64,000 bases of DNA from Rhodobacterales bacterium 52_120_T64 (GTDB lineage Bacteria; Pseudomonadota; Alphaproteobacteria; Rhodobacterales; Rhodobacteraceae): positions 310,001-374,000 of the forward strand of contig MABA01000024.1 in assembly GCA_002162875.1 (NCBI GenBank), written 5' to 3'. Shown one piece after another: positions 8,861 through 18,363 of this stretch; the first letter of the stretch is position 1; each line of letters begins with the position of its first letter. The notes below the pieces were generated by a model, which saw nothing but the letters and a program-made list of their open reading frames with translations, was not told the origin of the DNA and ran no database searches. Both the position numbers and the translations under genes were made by a program.

Positions 8861-10543
8861 ATGTATAAACAGTTATTCAAAGCGCTAATTCTCGGCGTTA
8901 GCTTACTGAGCACGACGGGGACACCTGTGTTTTCGCAAGGGCTAGCCGGGCCATATCTGGCAGCTAATCGCGCATTCGAGCATGGCAGTTTTGATACTGC
9001 CGCGCGATATTACGTTCGGGCAATGGCTGCGGACCCTGAAAACCTGCGGTTAAAGCAAAGCGCGATGATATCTTTTGTTGCAGCAGGGGAGTTTCGTTCA
9101 GCCGCCGGAATCGCCCATGTGATGCGTGCGAATAATGAAGCCGATGTATTTGTTGATCTGGTTGCGCTTACGGATTTCGCCCAGAAGGGTGATTACGAGT
9201 CCGGACTATCGGCGATCTCGCTGAATCAAGATTATTTGTCACCACTTTTGTGGGGACTGCTGGATGCTTGGCTCAAGGTTGGTTCTGGTGATATCGAGGC
9301 GGGTTTGAAAGCTTTTGATGTAATGTCCGATAATGATACTTTGACGCTTTATGGACAGTACCACAAAGGATTGGCGCAGGCTTATTTGGGCGAATTTGAG
9401 GCGGCGGCCAAAATTCTGGGCGGTACTGGTGACGGCGCGATACATTTGAATCGCGACAGTATCGTTATCCACACGGAAATCCTATCCGAGCTTGGGCGCG
9501 GAGAAGAAGCGCTGCAATTGTTGGATGATGCAATTGCGCGCGGATTTCGTGATGAACAATTGCTAGCATTACGGGACGATGTGTCCTCAGGCAAGCTGCC
9601 GAGTTTTACGAAAGTTGACGCGCCGACATATGGCATTTCCGAAGCATTCGTTACATTGGCCGATGCAATGAGCCGCGGAGAACCTAATCGCACGGCATTG
9701 TTTTACGCACGACTGGCTCAACACTTGCGACCGGAATTTGTTGACGCATCCTTGCTGGTTGCCGAACTTCTTGAACTCGAAGATCAGTTCAATTTGGCAG
9801 GGGAAGCTTATCGGCTTATTCCCGCAAATTCCCCTTCGTTCAAAGAAGCAGAAATAGGTCGCGCCGAAGCGTTGCGGGCTGCTGGCGATACAGATGGCGC
9901 AACGGAAATTCTTGTCGATTTGGCGGATAACTTCCCTGGCGATGTGCTGGTGCTGAACGCGCTCGGCGATATCTATCGCGGTGTTGAGAATTTCGTGGAT
10001 TCGGTTGATGCATACACACGAGCGATTGATAATGTTAGCGAATTTGGCTCGCGACATTGGGTGCTGTTTTACACACGAGGCATTGGTTACGAGCAGTTGC
10101 AAAATTGGCCTGCCGCCGAACAAGATTTGCGGCGCGCGTTGGAACTATCCCCTAACCAGCCCTTTGTTTTGAACTACATCGCGTATTCTTATATCGAAAT
10201 GGGGATCAAGTTCGAAGAGGCCCAAGAGATGATCGAAACCGCCGTAGCTGGGATGCCTTCGAACGGATACATAACAGATTCATTGGGTTGGGTTCTATAT
10301 CGCGTCGGCAAATTCGAGGAGGCCGTCGCCCCCATGGAACGCGCGGTTGAATTGCTGCCCGTCGACCCCATCGTAAACGACCACTTGGGCGATGTCCTTT
10401 GGATGGTAGGCCGCAAGCTTGAGGCCGAATTCCAGTGGCGACGCGCAATGTCATTTGATCCCTCTCCCGAAGATATGGAACGGATCAAGCGCAAATTGGA
10501 AATCGGTCTGGACGTTGTTCTAGAAGAGGAAGCCACGAACTGA
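8861..10543 (+). CDS. Secreted or periplasmic TPR-repeat protein
   Basis: 560 residues. An N-terminal signal peptide (KQLFKALILGVSLLSTTG, then PVFSQG) is followed by tetratricopeptide-type helical repeats along the whole length, clearest near the C terminus (YIAYSYIEMG, DSLGWVLYRVGKFEEAVAPM). TPR arrays bind other proteins; no catalytic motif is visible. ATG at 8861 is chosen because CAGGAG precedes it and the signal peptide then starts correctly. Its stop overlaps the ispE start by one base, so it may be co-transcribed with ispE. Confidence 0.85.
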   Translation: MYKQLFKALILGVSLLSTTGTPVFSQGLAGPYLAANRAFEHGSFDTAARYYVRAMAADPENLRLKQSAMISFVAAGEFRSAAGIAHVMRANNEADVFVDLVALTDFAQKGDYESGLSAISLNQDYLSPLLWGLLDAWLKVGSGDIEAGLKAFDVMSDNDTLTLYGQYHKGLAQAYLGEFEAAAKILGGTGDGAIHLNRDSIVIHTEILSELGRGEEALQLLDDAIARGFRDEQLLALRDDVSSGKLPSFTKVDAPTYGISEAFVTLADAMSRGEPNRTALFYARLAQHLRPEFVDASLLVAELLELEDQFNLAGEAYRLIPANSPSFKEAEIGRAEALRAAGDTDGATEILVDLADNFPGDVLVLNALGDIYRGVENFVDSVDAYTRAIDNVSEFGSRHWVLFYTRGIGYEQLQNWPAAEQDLRRALELSPNQPFVLNYIAYSYIEMGIKFEEAQEMIETAVAGMPSNGYITDSLGWVLYRVGKFEEAVAPMERAVELLPVDPIVNDHLGDVLWMVGRKLEAEFQWRRAMSFDPSPEDMERIKRKLEIGLDVVLEEEATN

Positions 10544-11370
10544 TGCGGATAGAACTGGCCCGCGCCAAAGTAAATCTTTGCCTGCATGTTACAGGGAGGC
10601 GCGAGGACGGGATGCATTTGCTGGACTCCATTGTGGTTTTTCCTGCGGTTGGGGACATGCTGGAAGCATCCGAGGCTGACGACTTGACGTTGGAAATCGC
10701 TGGGCCATTTGGAAATGGCCTGGACGCTGGCGATGGCAATTTGGTTATTCGCGCTGCACGGATGCTTTCGAACAAAGGGGCTGCGTTACGGCTTCGCAAA
10801 ATCCTTCCGGTAGCGTCCGGTATCGGTGGAGGTTCTGCCGATGCGGCAGCTTCAATACGCATGTTGACCGATTTGTGGGATGTCAATTCCCCGGCACTGG
10901 AAACGCTGACAGACCTAGGTGCGGATGTGCCTGTCTGTATGGCACAAGTACCGACACGTATGTCGGGTATTGGCGAGAAGTTGGCGGCGTTACCCACATT
11001 GCCAAAGTTCTGGATCGTGTTGTGTAATGCTAGGCAAGGCGTGGAAACCGGCGCTGTGTTTCGGGCAATGAAGTCGCGCGATAATCCCAGTCTGTCGCAA
11101 ACTCCGGAAAGCTTTCCAACTGTCGACAACCTGTTTGAGTATTTGCGAGCGCAGCGAAATGATATGCAAACGGCGGCAATAGAGAGTTGCCCAATTATCG
11201 CCGATGTTCTTAGCGCGATAGAGGCTACGCGAAACTGTGCGTTGAGCCGGATGAGCGGCTCGGGCGGAACGTGTTTTGGCTTATATGCTGCAGAGGTAGC
11301 TGCCGATGAAGCAGCCAAGGAAATTTGCGAAAACCACCCCGATTGGTGGGTCGTTTCCGCCCAAGTTTAG
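10543..11370 (+). CDS. ispE: 4-diphosphocytidyl-2-C-methyl-D-erythritol kinase
   Basis: 275 residues. It phosphorylates CDP-methylerythritol with ATP, a middle step of the MEP isoprenoid pathway. GHMP-kinase motifs are clear: ARAKVNLCLHVTGRREDGMH at the N terminus, the ATP loop VASGIGGGSADAAASIRML, and the C-terminal SRMSGSGGTCFGLY. The ATG overlaps the upstream stop. Its pathway partner ispH and the polyprenyl synthase using the products are also in the window. Confidence 0.96.
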   Translation: MRIELARAKVNLCLHVTGRREDGMHLLDSIVVFPAVGDMLEASEADDLTLEIAGPFGNGLDAGDGNLVIRAARMLSNKGAALRLRKILPVASGIGGGSADAAASIRMLTDLWDVNSPALETLTDLGADVPVCMAQVPTRMSGIGEKLAALPTLPKFWIVLCNARQGVETGAVFRAMKSRDNPSLSQTPESFPTVDNLFEYLRAQRNDMQTAAIESCPIIADVLSAIEATRNCALSRMSGSGGTCFGLYAAEVAADEAAKEICENHPDWWVVSAQV

Positions 11371-12359
11371 ACGATCCGTGAAACCACGAAATCCGCCAGT
11401 TCTTCTAGAAGGTTTCGCAGTTCGCTGTTTGGAATTGGGGCTAGTGCCGCTTTGGCCGTGTTTGCCCAGTCCAACGCTTTAAGGCGCGTTTCCTCAAGTG
11501 TGTTGTATTTTGCCATCAACTTCATGGCATGTTCAAGATCGCCGTCTTCCTGCCTACCTTTTTCGATCGTTCGAACCCAGAAGGCTCGTTCCATCGTTTC
11601 CGCTTTGGCGATAGCCAGAATTACTGGCAGTGTCAGTTTGCGCTCGCGAAAATCATCGCCCGTGTTCTTACCCAATGATACGCTAGCACCACCGTAATCC
11701 AGCAGATCATCAACGATTTGGAAACTGATTCCGAGGGCATCACCGTATGCATGCAACGCGTTAATTTGATCCTGGGGCGCGTCAGAAACTTCGCCGCCAA
11801 CTTCGCAGGCAGCCGCAAACAGGGCAGCAGTTTTTCCACGAACCACCTGTAGATAAATTTCCTCGGTCGTAGCCAGATTTTGAGCAGCGGTTAGCTGAAG
11901 GACCTCGCCTTCGGCAATAACGGCCGACGCGTTCGCCAAAATGTCCAAAACCTTTAGCCGGCCTGTTTCAACCATCAACTGGAAGGACCGCGCAAATAGG
12001 TAATCCCCAACCAGAATGGAAGATTTGTTGTCCCAAAGCAGATTCGCCGTGGGACGGCCGCGCCGCTGGCCACTTTCGTCGACAACATCATCGTGTAGAA
12101 GCGTTGCGGTGTGGATAAACTCAACTGTGGCGGCAAGCTTAATATGGTCGTCGCCCTCATACCCGCACATCCGCGCGGCGGCCAGAGTTAGCATCGGGCG
12201 CAATCGTTTGCCGCCAGCCTCAACCAGATGCGCGGTAACTTCGGGAATGCGCGGTGCATGTTCACTGGCCATGCGTGTGCGGATCAATTTGTTCACAGCG
12301 CTCATGTCCTCTGCCAGGACGTTTTGCATCTGTTCAAATGGTCCATTATTTCCCGACAT
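11367..12359 (-). CDS. ispB: Polyprenyl (octaprenyl-type) diphosphate synthase
   Basis: 330 residues. It elongates isoprenoid diphosphates to the long side chain of ubiquinone. Both aspartate-rich motifs are present: LLHDDVVDESGQRRGRPT and QIVDDLLDYGG. ATG at 12359 (MSGNNGPFEQ) is chosen because AAAGGGAAG precedes it and it gives the family length; upstream frame belongs to the divergent DUF2007 gene. It overlaps the end of ispE tail-to-tail by 4 bases. Chain length cannot be read from sequence by eye. Confidence 0.93.
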   Translation of the reverse strand: MSGNNGPFEQMQNVLAEDMSAVNKLIRTRMASEHAPRIPEVTAHLVEAGGKRLRPMLTLAAARMCGYEGDDHIKLAATVEFIHTATLLHDDVVDESGQRRGRPTANLLWDNKSSILVGDYLFARSFQLMVETGRLKVLDILANASAVIAEGEVLQLTAAQNLATTEEIYLQVVRGKTAALFAAACEVGGEVSDAPQDQINALHAYGDALGISFQIVDDLLDYGGASVSLGKNTGDDFRERKLTLPVILAIAKAETMERAFWVRTIEKGRQEDGDLEHAMKLMAKYNTLEETRLKALDWANTAKAALAPIPNSELRNLLEELADFVVSRIV

Positions 12360-12419
12360 AGTGATCTTCCCTTTGTTTGCAGTCTCGACGCGCTTGGATT
12401 CAGGCCGTAGGTTACGACC

Positions 12420-12641
12420 ATGAAAGAAATTTTGCGAACCACCGACCCGACGATCATCGCATTCGCGACCGCATTGCTTCGTGGCGAAGATATAGAGGCC
12501 TTTGTGCTGGACGTAAACATGAGTGTGCTCGAAGGAGGCATCGGATTGTTCCCGCGACGCTTGATGGTGGCCGATGCCCATAAATTCCTGGCCAGAGCGA
12601 TTCTTAAAGACAACGATGTTGAGCTTTCGGCGGAGCGATGA
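12420..12641 (+). CDS. DUF2007-family small protein
   Basis: 73 residues, MKEILRTTDPTIIAFATALL followed by RGEDIEAFVLD and FPRRLMVADAHKFLARAIL. It matches the small DUF2007 fold (putative signal-transducing domain), for which no biochemical role is established. It overlaps the trmN6 start by 4 bases, so the two are likely translated together. Divergent from ispB across 60 bases. Confidence 0.85.
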   Translation: MKEILRTTDPTIIAFATALLRGEDIEAFVLDVNMSVLEGGIGLFPRRLMVADAHKFLARAILKDNDVELSAER

Positions 12642-13399
12642 GTTTTACGGACGAGCAGTTGACGCAAGACGATTTCTTAGGCGGGTCGATCAAAATATGG
12701 CAGCCAAAAAACGGATACCGCGCGGCGACTGACCCCGTTTTTCTGGCGGCGGCGATTGGCGCAAAGTCAGGTCAAAGCGTGCTGGAGCTTGGGTGCGGCG
12801 CAGGAACGGCACTTGCCTGTTTGTGCGAAAGAATTGAGGGGCTAGATGTCCACGGTTTGGAAATTCAGGCGGATTACGCAGATCTTGCGCGGCGTAATGC
12901 TGTGGATAACGAATTGCGGTTTGCGGTGCATGACGGTGACCTGCTAAATATGCCGGAACCGATCCGCACTGCATCTTTCGATCATGTGTTCACCAATCCT
13001 CCTTTTTACGAAGCATCGGCCAGTTCGGCCCCTAAGGATGGCGGACGCGACACCGCGCATCGAATTGGTGAGGCCACGTTGAGCGACTGGATCGCCGTTG
13101 GGTTGCGCCGCCTAAAGCCAAGGGGGTATTTCACGATTATCCACCGGACCGAGCGGTTGGCGGATATCCTCGCTGCGCTGCATGGAAAGGCGGGGGATGT
13201 CCGAATTCTTCCACTCACTTCGCGCGAGGGACGCTCGGCAGGGCGCGTGATTGTACGGTCCCGTAAAGGGTCTGGGGGTGCGCTGGAACTTCTCTCACCA
13301 TTAATACTTCATCAAGGTATTTCTCATTCTAAAGACGAAGATTCTTTTTGGCCCGAGGTGCGAAATATATTGCGAAACACACAACCTATAGTAATGTAG
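12638..13399 (+). CDS. trmN6: tRNA1(Val) (adenine37-N6)-methyltransferase-like enzyme
   Basis: 253 residues, YfiC/TrmN6 family. It has the SAM-binding motif VLELGCGAGTALACL and the N6-adenine methyltransferase signature FTNPPFYE, followed by HRIGEATLSDWIAVGLRRL and FTIIHRTERL. The N-terminal FLGGSIKIWQPKNGYRAATD block is typical of the family. The predicted role is methylation of A37 in a tRNA; substrate assignment rests on homology. Confidence 0.9.
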   Translation: MSFTDEQLTQDDFLGGSIKIWQPKNGYRAATDPVFLAAAIGAKSGQSVLELGCGAGTALACLCERIEGLDVHGLEIQADYADLARRNAVDNELRFAVHDGDLLNMPEPIRTASFDHVFTNPPFYEASASSAPKDGGRDTAHRIGEATLSDWIAVGLRRLKPRGYFTIIHRTERLADILAALHGKAGDVRILPLTSREGRSAGRVIVRSRKGSGGALELLSPLILHQGISHSKDEDSFWPEVRNILRNTQPIVM

Positions 13400-13453
13400 C
13401 TTTACCGTGCATTAATTCAATTCCACCTAAGGTGGATATTTGGGTGAGGTTGA

Positions 13454-14362
13454 ATGAGAATTGGCGTTGGAATACTTGTGACCGCGATGGCCTTAACGCC
13501 ACTGACGGACGGGTTCTCAAAAGCCCTCGGCACAGATCAAACGGCATTTTTTATTTGTTTCTCTCGGTATTTTGTAGCTGGAGTCATTGCGTTGGTCATT
13601 TCGGTTATCTTTCGAAGGCCAATCGAAATTCCACGCCATGACCGTCTTGGGCAGGTGTTCCGAACTGGGTTGATGATGGGTGCGATGACCGCGTTAATCT
13701 TTGCGCTGTCCGTTGTTCCACTTGCCAAAGCGGTTGGCGGCTTCTTGATCGCACCGGTCGTAGCCTCCCTGATTTCAGTACTGCTATACAAAGAAAAAAT
13801 GGACGGTTTTAGGTTTACTGGTGCAATATTTAGTTTCGCAGGGGCTTACGTTATTTTGCGGCCAGAAGGTAGCTTGGAAATAGGCACTCTAATGGCCTTG
13901 TTCGGCGGATTTCTTCTGGGGGCATATTTGGCAGCAACACGGCGGGCCAGCGCGTGTGGCGACGCATTTTCGACCTTGGTGGTGCAGTGCATTCTCGGTT
14001 CGCTTCTGATCGCTCCGTTGGCATTGTGGAACGGGATTCCAACCGTTTCACTTCATAATCTGTTTTACATCGTGGCACTAGGTGCGGTTTCGGCGATCTG
14101 CCATTTCTTGACGGTGGCCGCATATAATCGCGCTGACTCCTCTGTATTGGCGCCGTTCTTTTATTTTAATATCGTGTTCGCGATACCTGTCGGGTACTTT
14201 TGGTTTAACGAGCTACCAACTCAGACAACCCTTATTGGCTTGGTTGGTATCGCTCTGGGAGGTGTCATTGCGATGCTTTCAACGAACGCCCATGTGAACC
14301 CTTTTACGGGCATTTTAGCGATCCCTTGGCAATTTGTGAAAAATTTTTCCTTGAAGACTTGA
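13454..14362 (+). CDS. EamA-domain (DMT superfamily) transporter
   Basis: 302 residues with about ten hydrophobic helices in two EamA halves (for example LIFALSVVPLAKAVGGFLIA in the first and LIGLVGIALGGVIAMLS closing the second). DMT carriers of this size usually export amino acids or other metabolites. The substrate cannot be inferred. A short inverted repeat (TCCACC/GGTGGA at 13422-13436) lies just upstream. Confidence 0.85.
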   Translation: MRIGVGILVTAMALTPLTDGFSKALGTDQTAFFICFSRYFVAGVIALVISVIFRRPIEIPRHDRLGQVFRTGLMMGAMTALIFALSVVPLAKAVGGFLIAPVVASLISVLLYKEKMDGFRFTGAIFSFAGAYVILRPEGSLEIGTLMALFGGFLLGAYLAATRRASACGDAFSTLVVQCILGSLLIAPLALWNGIPTVSLHNLFYIVALGAVSAICHFLTVAAYNRADSSVLAPFFYFNIVFAIPVGYFWFNELPTQTTLIGLVGIALGGVIAMLSTNAHVNPFTGILAIPWQFVKNFSLKT

Positions 14363-14425
14363 TGACAACGCATATCTTTTATGGTGAGATACACTGACTA
14401 CCACAACTCACCGAAGGAGATAAAT

Positions 14426-14596
14426 ATGAGCCTGACTTCCCATCTGTCCGAGCTACGTAAGAAACACGAGTCCCTATCCGGTAAGATTGAAGTTGAGCAA
14501 CGAAGTCCTGGATCCGACGATTTAGTCGTCGCGGATCTAAAAAAGGAAAAGCTACGTCTCAAAGAAGAAATTGAGCGAGTCGCTGCGCAAGTTTAA
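14426..14596 (+). CDS. DUF465/YdcH-family small protein
   Basis: 56 residues from ATG 14426 (MSLTSHLSELRKKHESLSGK), preceded by GAAGGAGA. A charged alpha-helical hairpin ending ADLKKEKLRLKEEIERV, as in YdcH-type proteins. These are abundant small proteins of unknown function. It overlaps the convergent EamA gene by 4 bases. Confidence 0.85.
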   Translation: MSLTSHLSELRKKHESLSGKIEVEQRSPGSDDLVVADLKKEKLRLKEEIERVAAQV

Positions 14597-15453
14597 CGAT
14601 TTGCAAGCGCGGCGATGGCTGCGCCTGTTGTAATCAGCGCTGCCGCCAGTAATAAAGTCCAACTGGCGGTCGCGTATCCTACAAGTATCAAAATAACGGT
14701 TGATAACATTGGAGCAGCATAAGACGCGACGCCCAGAATTTGAATGTCGCCTTTCTTGACACCAATATCCCAAATATAGAACGCCAGTCCGACAGGGCCA
14801 AGTCCAAGGCCAATTACAGACCCCCAACCGACTACTCCAGTAGGCCAAACAGTTTCCTCAAGCCCCAAATGTGCCAGCAAAGACAGACCCGACGCAGCGA
14901 GACAGAAGACCGCGACGCTTTCCGTCGGTGTGGCGCCAGCCAGACGGGAAAGAACCGAATAGCCAGACCATGTGAAAGCGCAAACAATTGCTGCACCGTA
15001 GCCGGCCAAATTGTCGCTGGAAAAAGCGGTGGCGCCTCCGCCGACAATAAGTGCTGCGCCACCAAATGCGACAAGGGCGCCGATGACATGCAAAGGCTTC
15101 AGGCTTTCACCGGGTAAAAGTCCGGAAAACAGGACAATCAATAAAGGCCACAAGTAAGCGATTAACCCTGCTTCGGCCGGCGGAGCCAGTTTTAAAGCTG
15201 TAAAGTAGAAAAAGTGGTACCCGAATAGTCCACCAATTCCCAAAACCCAAATTTTCCAATTTATTCCGCGTAATACTTCGAAGCCGCTACCGCCAAACGC
15301 TATCCACAGAAGCCCAATGGTTCCACCGAGTGCAAAGCACATGGCGCTTAATTGGAACGCGGGAACTTCGGACGCACCAACGGTGAGGGTTGCGAGAAGT
15401 GCCCACAAGAGCACAGCCCCGAAACCAATTAATGTGGAGCGATTTCTTGTCAT
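14593..15453 (-). CDS. EamA-domain (DMT superfamily) exporter, possibly YddG-like
   Basis: 286 residues, ten predicted helices (STLIGFGAVLLWALLATLTV at the start, then WVLGIGGLFGYHFFYFTALK and GLIAYLWPLLIVLFSGLL). The start and general pattern resemble YddG-type aromatic amino-acid exporters, but that assignment is tentative. It overlaps the upstream amidotransferase gene by 4 bases, so the pair is probably one operon. Confidence 0.85.
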   Translation of the reverse strand: MTRNRSTLIGFGAVLLWALLATLTVGASEVPAFQLSAMCFALGGTIGLLWIAFGGSGFEVLRGINWKIWVLGIGGLFGYHFFYFTALKLAPPAEAGLIAYLWPLLIVLFSGLLPGESLKPLHVIGALVAFGGAALIVGGGATAFSSDNLAGYGAAIVCAFTWSGYSVLSRLAGATPTESVAVFCLAASGLSLLAHLGLEETVWPTGVVGWGSVIGLGLGPVGLAFYIWDIGVKKGDIQILGVASYAAPMLSTVILILVGYATASWTLLLAAALITTGAAIAALANR

Positions 15454-16187
15454 TTTTTGTTGTGCGTGGCCGCAAGATCAAGGAATTTGTGAATCCACAA
15501 CGCCCAATCTGCGTTATTAACCGGAAGACCCAAGGTTGCGCGGGCCTTACTGGCGTCGCCTTCGGAAAAGACATCTGGCACACGCAAACCTATCAAGTCA
15601 TCGACGAAGTCTGCCGAAAATTCGGGATGGGGTTGGACGCTTAGCGCGTCCGGGTTTTCTAGGTCGCCGTAAACTAAGGCTGCAAATGGGCAGAATTCTG
15701 AGCTGGCGATTACCGTCGCCGTCTCCGGCAACTCGATTACTTGATCTTGATGTACTGCGTGTCCGGAAAATGTCTCGTCAGAACTGTGCATCCAAGCCGG
15801 CTTTTTCTCGATGGTGTAATCGTGTACGCCAAGCCCCCAGCCTTTGTGGGATTTTTCGACTTTACCACCCAATGCCTCGGCGAGAATCTGGTGGCCAAAA
15901 CAAATTCCAGCCAGCGGTATTTTATGGTCAACTGAAGTTCGGATGAATTCTTTAAGGGGGCCAATCCAAGGCAAATCCTCATAGACGCCAAATTTTGACC
16001 CGGTGATGATCCAACCATCTGCGTCATCAGGGCTTTTGGGGAGTTGTCCATCCAGAACCTTGACGCTAAAAAAATTCACGTCTGGGTCAATGGCATGCAA
16101 CAAACGTTCGAACATCGACGGATAATCACCGTGCTTGTCTAGCAAATCATCACTGATTTCACCGGTTTCGAGAATGCCAATTTTCAT
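15450..16187 (-). CDS. Class I glutamine amidotransferase (GMP synthase-like domain)
   Basis: 245 residues. The GATase1 nucleophile elbow AGICFGHQILAEALGG and the His/Glu pair in SVQPHPEFSADF are intact, so amidotransferase or glutamyl-hydrolase chemistry is expected. No synthetase domain is attached, which separates it from GuaA and CarA. Relatives include gamma-glutamyl peptide hydrolases and uncharacterised proteins; the substrate is unknown. Co-directional and overlapping with an EamA exporter. Confidence 0.87.
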   Translation of the reverse strand: MKIGILETGEISDDLLDKHGDYPSMFERLLHAIDPDVNFFSVKVLDGQLPKSPDDADGWIITGSKFGVYEDLPWIGPLKEFIRTSVDHKIPLAGICFGHQILAEALGGKVEKSHKGWGLGVHDYTIEKKPAWMHSSDETFSGHAVHQDQVIELPETATVIASSEFCPFAALVYGDLENPDALSVQPHPEFSADFVDDLIGLRVPDVFSEGDASKARATLGLPVNNADWALWIHKFLDLAATHNKK

Positions 16188-16264
16188 GGTAATGTCCTGA
16201 TGATTTCTTAGCGTAACATACTCTAAATCACGTTTTTAAAGCGTTGGAAATCATCAATTCAAAA

Positions 16265-16298
16265 TTAGTGCGCGGCGGAAATTACCGCCGCGCACTAA
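16265..16298 (-). terminator. Intrinsic terminator of the phbA-phbB operon
   Basis: A perfect 14-bp stem (TTAGTGCGCGGCGG at 16265-16278 with CCGCCGCGCACTAA at 16285-16298) closes a 6-base loop. Read on the minus strand it is followed by TTTTG, 21 bases after the phbB stop. It is one of the strongest terminator-like structures in the window. Confidence 0.85.
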
Positions 16299-16318
16299 AT
16301 CTTTCGCTGACCGCTCGT

Positions 16319-17044
16319 CTAAACTACGAACTGCCCACCGTTTGCTGACATCGTTGATCCTGTGATAAAACCAGCATCGTCGGACGCAAGGAACACGACA
16401 CAACGCGCGATCTCTTCTGGTTCACCTAGGCGGCCAACCGGAATTTGTGGAATGACTTTTTCGTTGAGAACCTTTTCAGGCACGGCGCGAACCATTTCTG
16501 TACCGATATACCCAGGGCAAATCGCGTTGACTGTGATGCCTTTGAATGCGCCTTCTTGGGCCAAAGCTTTGGTAAACCCGAGGTCACCAGCCTTCGCCGC
16601 CGAATAGTTAACTTGGCCCATTTGACCTTTTTGACCATTGATCGAGCTGATGTTGATAATGCGCCCAAAACTGCGGGAACGCATACCCGTCCAGATTGGA
16701 TGAGTCATGTTAAAAACACCCGTTAGATTGGTGTCGATAACTTCTTTCCAGCTTTGCGGGGTCATTTTGTGGAACATCCCGTCACGCGTAATGCCAGCGT
16801 TGTTCACCAGCACCTCGATTGGTCCAAGGTCAGCTTCGACCTTGGCGATACCTGCCGCGCATTCATCATAATCTGCCACTGACCATTTGTAAGTTGGAAT
16901 GCCCGTTTCTTCGGTAAACTTGGCAGCAGCCTCGTCATTTCCGGCATACGTTGCGCCGACTGTGTAGCCTTGGTCTTTCAGTGCGATCGAGATGGCTGCG
17001 CCTATGCCGCGTGTGCCACCGGTAACTAATGCAATTCGTCCCAT
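16319..17044 (-). CDS. phbB: Acetoacetyl-CoA reductase
   Basis: 241 residues, short-chain dehydrogenase. It reduces acetoacetyl-CoA to (R)-3-hydroxybutyryl-CoA with NADPH, for PHB synthesis and the ethylmalonyl-CoA pathway. Motifs: ALVTGGTRGIGAAIS (cofactor), NNAGITRDGMFHKMTP, and the catalytic Ser-Tyr-Lys set in NISSINGQKGQMGQVNYSAA. ATG at 17044 (MGRIALVTGG) is chosen because GGGGAA lies upstream; the longer frame begins with TTG at 17056. It follows phbA at a short distance and is closed by a strong terminator. Confidence 0.95.
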   Translation of the reverse strand: MGRIALVTGGTRGIGAAISIALKDQGYTVGATYAGNDEAAAKFTEETGIPTYKWSVADYDECAAGIAKVEADLGPIEVLVNNAGITRDGMFHKMTPQSWKEVIDTNLTGVFNMTHPIWTGMRSRSFGRIINISSINGQKGQMGQVNYSAAKAGDLGFTKALAQEGAFKGITVNAICPGYIGTEMVRAVPEKVLNEKVIPQIPVGRLGEPEEIARCVVFLASDDAGFITGSTMSANGGQFVV

Positions 17045-17067
17045 ATTATTCCCCAAAGTTATAGATT

Positions 17068-18243
17068 TCAGTCGCGCTCAAGGCACATTGCTACGCCCAT
17101 GCCGCCGCCGATACATAGCGTGGCAAGGCCTTTTTTCGCATCGCGTCGCTGCATTTCAAACAACAACGTGTTCAAAATACGCGCGCCAGATGCGCCGATC
17201 GGATGACCGATCGCGATCGCCCCGCCGTTAACGTTAACGATTTCCGGGTCCCAACCCATGTCTTTGTTGACAGCACAAGCTTGCGCGGCGAAGGCCTCGT
17301 TCGCTTCGACCAAATCAAGCTCGCTTGCGTCCCAACCGGCTTTTTCCAGCGCTTTGCGGCTGGCATAAATCGGTCCGGCGCCCATTATGGAAGGGTCAAG
17401 ACCAACGGTCGCATAGGAAGCGATCCGCGCAAGTGGTTTGATTCCGCGTTTAGCGGCATTTTCTGCGGTCATCAGCAACGTCATCGCGGCACCGTCGTTC
17501 AAGCCCGAGGCATTTGCCGCCGTGACCGAACCATCTTTCGCAAATGCTGGACGTAGTTTCTGCATCGCTTCAATCGTGGCGCCGTGTCGGATGTATTCGT
17601 CGCTATCAACAACGATATCGCCTTTGCGGGTTTTAATGGTAAACGGCACGATCTCGTCCGCGAACTTACCCGCTTTTTGTGCAGCTTCGGCCTTGTTCTG
17701 CGAGGCGACGGCAAACGCATCTTGCGTTTCGCGATCAATTCCCCATTTTTCGGCAACATTTTCTGCTGTCGTGCCCATATGATAGCCGTTGAAGGCATCC
17801 CAAAGACCATCTTTGACCATCGAATCGATGAACTTCATATCGCCCATCTTTTTGCCTGAGCGCAGGTTCGCGACATGTGGCGAAAGAGACATGCTTTCCT
17901 GTCCACCAGCTACGACAATCTCAGCATCGCCAAGCATAATATGTTGCGCACCGATCGCCACCGCGCGCAAGCCGGAACCACAAACCTGATTAATGCTCCA
18001 TGCTGCGCTTTCTATTGGTAAACCTGCGTTAACATGTGCCTGACGCGCTGGATTTTGCCCTTGGCCCGCAGTTAAAACTTGCCCGAGGATGGTTTCGGAT
18101 ACGTCTGCTGCATCGACTCCGGCGCGCAGCAAGACGGCCTCGATTGCTGCTGTACCCAGATCGTGTGCTGGTGTGTTGGCAAATGATCCCAAGAAACTTC
18201 CGACGGCGGTTCGCGCGGCAGAAGCAATTACGATGTTGGTCAT
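17068..18243 (-). CDS. phbA: Acetyl-CoA C-acetyltransferase (beta-ketothiolase)
   Basis: 391 residues, exactly family length. It condenses two acetyl-CoA to acetoacetyl-CoA. The acyl-accepting cysteine is C88 in [10 protein letters not shown]; the C-terminal motifs [20 protein letters not shown] and [15 protein letters not shown] carry the catalytic His and second Cys. AAGGAA lies 6 bases before the ATG. It forms an operon with phbB. Candidate PhaR-type operators lie upstream. Confidence 0.96.
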   Translation of the reverse strand: MTNIVIASAARTAVGSFLGSFANTPAHDLGTAAIEAVLLRAGVDAADVSETILGQVLTAGQGQNPARQAHVNAGLPIESAAWSINQVCGSGLRAVAIGAQHIMLGDAEIVVAGGQESMSLSPHVANLRSGKKMGDMKFIDSMVKDGLWDAFNGYHMGTTAENVAEKWGIDRETQDAFAVASQNKAEAAQKAGKFADEIVPFTIKTRKGDIVVDSDEYIRHGATIEAMQKLRPAFAKDGSVTAANASGLNDGAAMTLLMTAENAAKRGIKPLARIASYATVGLDPSIMGAGPIYASRKALEKAGWDASELDLVEANEAFAAQACAVNKDMGWDPEIVNVNGGAIAIGHPIGASGARILNTLLFEMQRRDAKKGLATLCIGGGMGVAMCLERD

Positions 18244-18292
18244 GGAGTATTCCTTTTGTCATGCCCTGTTTATGTGATTTGCATTGTGACTT

Positions 18293-18343
18293 ATTGTGCG
18301 GTGCAGCGCAATAAAATTTCTAAAAGTGTTTGAAAATTGCAAT
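18293..18343. promoter_or_regulatory. Candidate PhaR-type operators upstream of phbA
   Basis: The 120-base gap between phaC and phbA holds an imperfect inverted repeat, ATTGTGC (18293-18299) and GCGCAAT (18306-18312) around a central TGCA, and a palindrome ATTGCAAT (18336-18343). PhaR proteins studied in related Paracoccus bind TGC-rich inverted sites, and phaR lies 1.5 kb away. Binding here is an inference from sequence resemblance. Confidence 0.3.
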
Positions 18344-18363
18344 ATTCGGTCAGTGAGGTGTGG

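Noticed and set aside
10485-11318. A 277-codon open frame on the minus strand over ispE
   Set aside because: Antisense to a clear ispE; Ser/Ala/Pro-rich translation without motifs.
13422-13436. TCCACC/GGTGGA hairpin as a terminator of trmN6
   Set aside because: The stem is only 6 bp and the following T-run is short and broken; too weak to call.
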